From positions 1 to 10,572 of the forward strand of contig DAOWDF010000060.1 of assembly GCA_030639165.1 (NCBI GenBank): a DNA stretch of 10,572 nucleotides. Direction: 5' to 3'. The DNA is from Alphaproteobacteria bacterium (GTDB lineage: Bacteria; Pseudomonadota; Alphaproteobacteria; Micavibrionales; Micavibrionaceae). Positions 6,278-10,572 of this stretch are shown piece after piece. Below the pieces are notes generated by a model. The model had not been told where the DNA came from. It worked only from the letters and a program-made list of their open reading frames with translations, and did no database searches. Within the stretch, counting starts at the first letter, position 1; every line of letters begins with the position of its first letter. The translations under genes and the position numbers were made by a program.

Positions 6278-7531
6278 ATGACAACATATAAATCAGATTT
6301 TTTAAATATATTGGAAGAACGCGGTTTTATCAATCAGTGTTCTAATTTTGATGCATTAGATGCAAAATTGCTTGAAGGCACGCAGAGCGCCTATATCGGC
6401 TTTGATGCGACGGCGAAATCCCTTCATATCGGGAATTTAACTGGCATTATGATGCTGTACTGGTTCCAGCAATGTGGGCATAAGCCCATCACCCTTATGG
6501 GCGGAGGCACGTCTAAAATCGGCGACCCATCCTTTAAGGATGAGCAACGCGTACTGCTAACCGATGAAGTAATCGAAGATAACATAAAAAACATCCAAAG
6601 CACCTGTTTCAAGCAATTTTTAGATTATAATGATGCAGATAACGGCGCAGAAATGGTCAATAATAATGACTGGCTGGATGAGCTGTCATATCTGGCTTTC
6701 TTGCGTGATTACGGGCGTTATTTCACCATTAATCGCATGATTTCCTTCGACTCCGTGAAAACTAGGCTAGAGCGCGAAAGCCCGTTTTCTTTGCTTGAGT
6801 TCAACTATATGGTCATGCAAGGCTATGATTTCCTTGAACTAAACCGCCGTCATGGCACGATCCTGCAAATGGGTGGATCGGATCAATGGGGTAATATTAT
6901 TAATGGCGTTGACCTTGGGCATAAGGCCGATAAAGTACAACTAATTGCGCTAACTGCGCCGCTACTAACTACGCCTGATGGCAAGAAAATGGGCAAGACC
7001 ATTAATGGTGCAGTATGGCTTAACGCGGATATGCTAAGCACTTATGATTATTACCAATATTGGCGTAACGTCGATGACGCAATGGTAGGAACATTATTGC
7101 GCAGATTTACAGTTTTACCGATGGATGAAATTTATAAGCTCGAAAAACTTGAGGGCGCAGAAATAAACGAAGCCAAGAAAGTGCTAGCATTCGAAGCCAC
7201 AAAACTTTGCCATGGAGAGGCGGCGGCTAAAAACGCTGAGCAAACTGCCAAAGATGTATTTGAAAAAGGCACAGCTGGCGGCGATCTGCCTAGCATAACA
7301 GTCGATAAAGATAGACTGGACGCAGGAATACCCGCCATTGATTTATTAGTAGAAACCAGCCTCTGCGCATCTAAAGGTGAAGCAAAACGCCTAATAAAAG
7401 GCGGCGGCGCAAGAGTTAACGACACGCCAATCAAAGACCTAGACCACAAAGTCAGCACCACCGACTTAAACGATGGCGCGCAGCTAAAACTCTCCGCGGG
7501 TAAGAAGAAGCATGCCCTAGTGCGGGTTTAG
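6278..7531 (+). CDS. tyrS: tyrosyl-tRNA synthetase
   Basis: A 417-residue class I aminoacyl-tRNA synthetase that charges tRNA-Tyr with tyrosine using ATP. The start is the ATG at 6278 because the protein then begins MTTYKSDFLNILEERGFINQ, as in alphaproteobacterial homologues. The frame is open further upstream, but that sequence is antisense to anmK. Seen in order are the Rossmann catalytic domain with the HIGH-type motif His50-Ile-Gly-Asn53, the tRNA/tyrosine-binding segment FNYMVMQGYDFLELN, MGGSDQWGNI, and the KMSKS-type loop KMGKT (237-241). From about residue 350 there is a C-terminal S4 RNA-binding domain (IDLLVETSLCASKGEAKRLIKGGGARVN). The set is complete and the length is normal. No Shine-Dalgarno is seen, and only 17 bp separate this start from that of anmK. 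The HNH gene follows after 21 bp and may be read from the same transcript. Confidence 0.98.
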   Translation: MTTYKSDFLNILEERGFINQCSNFDALDAKLLEGTQSAYIGFDATAKSLHIGNLTGIMMLYWFQQCGHKPITLMGGGTSKIGDPSFKDEQRVLLTDEVIEDNIKNIQSTCFKQFLDYNDADNGAEMVNNNDWLDELSYLAFLRDYGRYFTINRMISFDSVKTRLERESPFSLLEFNYMVMQGYDFLELNRRHGTILQMGGSDQWGNIINGVDLGHKADKVQLIALTAPLLTTPDGKKMGKTINGAVWLNADMLSTYDYYQYWRNVDDAMVGTLLRRFTVLPMDEIYKLEKLEGAEINEAKKVLAFEATKLCHGEAAAKNAEQTAKDVFEKGTAGGDLPSITVDKDRLDAGIPAIDLLVETSLCASKGEAKRLIKGGGARVNDTPIKDLDHKVSTTDLNDGAQLKLSAGKKKHALVRV

Positions 7532-7539
7532 GTATGTAT

Positions 7540-7544
7540 AAGGA
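7540..7544 (+). promoter_or_regulatory. Shine-Dalgarno AAGGA for the HNH gene
   Basis: AAGGA lies 8 nt before the ATG at 7553, in the 21-bp gap after tyrS. It sets the start of the HNH gene and shows that it has its own ribosome entry. Confidence 0.65.
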
Positions 7545-7552
7545 ATTTTCAA

Positions 7553-8203
7553 ATGCATGAGGGGTATAAAGACTGGCTTCAACACTATGGGGTTATTGAC
7601 AAGCACCTAGATACGCAGTTATCTCAATTAAGAAAAGTAGAAAAGTCTTATGGAGACCTTTACGAATATTTTAAAAAAGGAACATATGAAGAAAAAATAC
7701 TCAATACTCTTGAGTATTCAAAAGATGATGAAAGAGAAAATAAACCAAATCCCTCAAAAATAAGATTGGGTGATGTTGTTATAAGAACAAACCTACAATC
7801 ATATAAAAAAGCTGCAAGAAAATACTTTAAATTTCTTAAAGAACAAAACATCGAAACATACAACGAATATCTAAATATTTTAAATAGCGATATAAAACAA
7901 TCTTTAAATGACAGCTCAAAAGACATAGATAAAAGATTAAAAACCGCAGCTAAAAAACCTAATAAACGCACAGTTACAATCACAGTCTATGACAGAAACA
8001 GCGATGTAATAGCCAAAACTTTAACTAGAGCTAATGGAATATGTGAAGAATGCAATAAACCAGCGCCTTTTATACGAAAAACAAATAATACCCCCTACCT
8101 AGAAGTTCACCACAAAATAATGCTAGCCGATGGCGGTGATGATACAGTTAAGAATGCAATGGCTCTATGCCCTAATTGCCACAGAGAAAAACATCACGGA
8201 TAA
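7553..8203 (+). CDS. HNH endonuclease domain protein
   Basis: A 216-residue protein with a C-terminal HNH nuclease domain (about 155-216). It has paired zinc-ligand cysteines Cys164-x-x-Cys167 and Cys206-x-x-Cys209, the LEVHHKIMLADGG strand-turn carrying His186-His187, Asn201 in the following helix, and a closing His at 210 or 214. The pattern CxxC...PYLEVHH...DGGDDTxxNAxALCPNCHRExHHG is that of stand-alone HNH nucleases related to McrA-like restriction enzymes. The first 150 residues are lysine-rich and mainly helical, and I cannot assign them; they may bind DNA. By hand count the gene is about 33% GC, and near 25% in the central part, against about 48-50% in sampled lines of tyrS. This suggests acquisition by transfer. 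No methyltransferase, integrase or toxin-antitoxin gene is next to it. A type IV-like or solitary defence nuclease is the simplest reading, but a mobile-element remnant is possible. It converges on the AsmA-like gene with a 6-bp gap. Confidence 0.85.
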   Translation: MHEGYKDWLQHYGVIDKHLDTQLSQLRKVEKSYGDLYEYFKKGTYEEKILNTLEYSKDDERENKPNPSKIRLGDVVIRTNLQSYKKAARKYFKFLKEQNIETYNEYLNILNSDIKQSLNDSSKDIDKRLKTAAKKPNKRTVTITVYDRNSDVIAKTLTRANGICEECNKPAPFIRKTNNTPYLEVHHKIMLADGGDDTVKNAMALCPNCHREKHHG

Positions 8204-8209
8204 TAAAAA

Positions 8210-10572
8210 TCACTCCCACAAAATGCGGCGTAAAATCCCTGGTGTGATTATAGATAGCGGGTTTACGAATATTTCAGGATCATCAGTAGAGCCTTTTAAG
8301 CTGTAGGTTGCAGCAAACACCCCGCCCGATCCGCCAGTTAATATATCACCGATAATTGGAATAGCGCCAATAACTTTATTCAGGCCAGACATCGGCACAA
8401 TTGTCCCCGAAACATCAATCTCGCGTTTTTGATTATCGAATGTACCTTCAAAAAGCAAGCCTAAGGAACTGCCCGAAGTTCGACCATCCTTCAAAACAAG
8501 TAAGCTACCACTCTTGCGGGATAACCAGCTAAAATCAGACTCCAACTTGTCAAAACTCAAACCATCACCAGCCAAAACTTCACCAAGGCCAGTAATAGAT
8601 ATAATGCTCAATAACTTTGCTAACGCAGGAGCATGCACAACCCGAAAATTAGTAATCTCCGCTTTGCCGCGCAAATTACGGTCATAAACTCCGCGCATCG
8701 GCTCTCCATAAATAACCAGTGAACCCCCGCGAATATTAGGATAAACATTAAACGCCTTTAGAAATGCCCCTGCATCATCAGCCCTAAGCCTAAATGTGCG
8801 CTTACCTGCACTATCGGGCTTAAACCTAGCAAACAGCTTGCCCGCGCCGATTTTAGCGTCCATTTCCATCTGGTTAAAGCTGCCCTGCCCATCAATATCG
8901 AACAGCAGCTTGGCATCTTTAATAACCGCATCTGGAGAGGTGCGCATTTTTTTCGCTAGCACTGAAATAACTAGCGGCGGAGCGGCGTACTCACCCTTAT
9001 CTTTATCATCACTATCAACAAAACTCTGGGCATCTAAAAATTCCGCGTCCACATCAATCTTAACGCTGCCCGCGTCATCATAGGAAAATTTTAGATCTGC
9101 CTTGGTTTCGCCCAAAGTGAAATCATTAAACACCCCCCTATCAAGGCGCAGATTTTCGCCCTCGCCCTTAAAATATATCTCCGATTTAGAAATATCAAAG
9201 CCTGCACCACTGGCCGTCAAACCCGTAATCTTCTTTAAAGCACCACCCTTAAGGTGAGCTGTAAATTCAGCTTTACCCTGCTTACCAACCTTCTTTTCAA
9301 AACCAAACGGCTCAGCAAAAAAGCGCGCATTAGTAACATCAACCTCGATATCCGCCTTCGCCGTGCCATTTGAATATAAGGTATAAGACACATCAACAGG
9401 CATCGACCCTTCGATAAAGTCACTAAGATCAATACCTAACGCAGCGCGGATATTAGGGTCAGCCGTAACTTTAGCCGTAAGCTTTTCTTTATATGGCTTG
9501 CCTTTACTGCTAAGGAATGTTTCCCATGCAAAATCCATCGGACGGCTTTCAAGCGTAGCATCGCCCTTAAGACTAACCAGCCCGTCCTTCACCGACAGAG
9601 CCAAAGACTTACCGCCCAAATCCATCTTCTCTATAACATCAGGCAATAAAAGATCGTTAAGCGTTCCAGCTACTCCTATCTTAAATTGCGCCATTTCAAC
9701 GCCTTTACGAGCAGGAAATTTAAGAGCTACATCAATCTCGGCGTTACCTTTAACCTTATCTATATCCATATCAATATCATCACTAAGATTGATCGGCTCT
9801 ACAGATAAGAAGCGCATAAGATCTGCCACACCACCATTTAGCGATACATTTATATCCGCATCCCCAACATCCTTCTCAACCAACCGATCAAGAAAAAGCT
9901 TAGCGCTCTTAACCCCAATATCACCTAACTTACCTTTTGTAAGCTCAACACTAAGCTCATCCTTATCCAGATCAAAACGACCAGAGCCATAAGCCTCGGT
10001 TATAGCCTCAAGCGGAGCGCGATAATCAATCTTCATTTCCTCAAACGAAAATTCCGCCTCTAAAGCCGATATATCCGCACTTAATAATGGCTCTAAATCC
10101 TCACCCTCGCGCAGAACATAATGCGGAAACCCCCTCTTTAAGGCTAAATCAAAACCAATCCATGCATCCTTAATAACGCCATCAGATAGTTTCTTAATAA
10201 CCCATTTCTCACTATTATCACCGTGCAATATCTTCGGCCATAAGGGAGGTATCTTTGCATGCTCTAACTCATCAACCCAAAGCTTAACCGCGCCCTTAGC
10301 CTTATTATCACCATAGACAAGATCGGCCTTGGCAAACATATGTACGCCGCCAACTGTAATTTTCGTATCTTGTAGTAACAAAGCCTGAGTAGAGTAATTA
10401 TACAAAGCATGTAGCGCCAAATCGCGATAAGGAATTGGATCATCAGATAGATAAGGATGCAAAAGCTCACCACTTTCGGACATTATATCAACGCGTAAAT
10501 CATCAGGCAGAAAATTCTCATCAAGAATTGTCTCTATATGCGCATTTAGCACGATATTTTGATTTGCCAAAA
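8210..10572 (-). CDS. AsmA/YhdP-type envelope protein, C-terminal part
   Basis: This is a partial gene: the frame stays open to the right edge of the window, and the leftmost visible codon there (TTG) is almost surely internal. The 786 visible residues are mostly repeated strand-rich stretches with alternating hydrophobic and polar residues, such as VSLKGDATLESRPMDFAW and ADLKFSYDDAGSVKIDVDAEF. This is typical of the long beta-groove AsmA-like proteins. The last 150 residues match the AsmA-like C-terminal region: a block FDKLESDFSWLSRKSGSLLV, then GTIVPMSGLNKVIGAIPIIG, and the characteristic end VNPLSIITPGILRRILWE. Relatives (YhdP, TamB, AsmA in E. coli) are anchored in the inner membrane by an N-terminal helix, extend through the periplasm, and are implicated in phospholipid movement to the outer membrane. 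Homologues often exceed 1000 residues, so the anchor and some 250-350 residues probably lie outside the window. No frameshift or stop interrupts the visible part. Confidence 0.88.
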   Translation of the reverse strand, partial: LANQNIVLNAHIETILDENFLPDDLRVDIMSESGELLHPYLSDDPIPYRDLALHALYNYSTQALLLQDTKITVGGVHMFAKADLVYGDNKAKGAVKLWVDELEHAKIPPLWPKILHGDNSEKWVIKKLSDGVIKDAWIGFDLALKRGFPHYVLREGEDLEPLLSADISALEAEFSFEEMKIDYRAPLEAITEAYGSGRFDLDKDELSVELTKGKLGDIGVKSAKLFLDRLVEKDVGDADINVSLNGGVADLMRFLSVEPINLSDDIDMDIDKVKGNAEIDVALKFPARKGVEMAQFKIGVAGTLNDLLLPDVIEKMDLGGKSLALSVKDGLVSLKGDATLESRPMDFAWETFLSSKGKPYKEKLTAKVTADPNIRAALGIDLSDFIEGSMPVDVSYTLYSNGTAKADIEVDVTNARFFAEPFGFEKKVGKQGKAEFTAHLKGGALKKITGLTASGAGFDISKSEIYFKGEGENLRLDRGVFNDFTLGETKADLKFSYDDAGSVKIDVDAEFLDAQSFVDSDDKDKGEYAAPPLVISVLAKKMRTSPDAVIKDAKLLFDIDGQGSFNQMEMDAKIGAGKLFARFKPDSAGKRTFRLRADDAGAFLKAFNVYPNIRGGSLVIYGEPMRGVYDRNLRGKAEITNFRVVHAPALAKLLSIISITGLGEVLAGDGLSFDKLESDFSWLSRKSGSLLVLKDGRTSGSSLGLLFEGTFDNQKREIDVSGTIVPMSGLNKVIGAIPIIGDILTGGSGGVFAATYSLKGSTDDPEIFVNPLSIITPGILRRILWE

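Noticed and set aside
7132..7461. Open frame of 109 codons on the minus strand
   Set aside because: It lies wholly antisense to the conserved C-terminal half of tyrS and has no ribosome site or recognisable motif.
9498..9992. Open frame of 164 codons on the plus strand
   Set aside because: It is antisense to the AsmA-like gene, Ser/Leu-rich and low-complexity, a typical shadow of a coding strand.

Overview
The window looks like a chromosomal segment of a moderately AT-rich alphaproteobacterium. The N-terminus and overall form of the tyrosyl-tRNA synthetase, and the head-to-head anmK/tyrS arrangement, both fit that class. The lineage is an inference; no rRNA or tRNA gene is present to confirm it. 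Gene density is high, the minus-strand genes are spaced 40-60 bp apart, and no intergenic gap exceeds 90 bp. I see no CRISPR array, tRNA, insertion sequence or replication origin.

Layout. (1) Positions 1-1597, plus strand: the C-terminal part of an AlgI-type MBOAT O-acyltransferase, overlapped by 26 bp by a GTG-started SGNH-type membrane-anchored protein. This pairing is typical of O-acetylation of an exported polysaccharide or cell-envelope glycan. (2) Positions 1687-2221, plus strand: an unrecognised locus in two overlapping frames. The frames meet exactly at a 4-bp tandem duplication (ATGA ATGA), so it may be one 176-residue gene broken by a frameshift. (3) Positions 2224-6260, minus strand: five collinear genes that could be one operon. 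In transcription order they are anmK (peptidoglycan recycling), an acidic orphan protein, a Sua5-type threonylcarbamoyl-AMP synthase (tRNA t6A), a small secreted orphan protein, and a CtlX-like amidine hydrolase of the arginine deiminase/DDAH superfamily. (4) Positions 6278-7531, plus strand: tyrS, divergent from anmK with only 17 bp between start codons. It has no visible Shine-Dalgarno and a candidate promoter placed so that the message would be leaderless or nearly so. (5) Positions 7553-8203, plus strand: a very AT-rich HNH nuclease gene directly downstream of tyrS, probably acquired. (6) Positions 8210-10572, minus strand: the C-terminal 786 residues of a large AsmA/YhdP-type envelope protein that runs off the right edge.

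Most of the window is housekeeping: translation fidelity (tyrS, tsaC), wall recycling (anmK) and envelope maintenance (AsmA-like). The accessory signals are the glycan acetylation pair, the frame-broken locus and the HNH gene. I do not see a convincing multi-gene novel system. The most informative places for a second look are the frame junction near 1890, the compact anmK/tyrS divergence, and the HNH protein with its unassigned N-terminal region.
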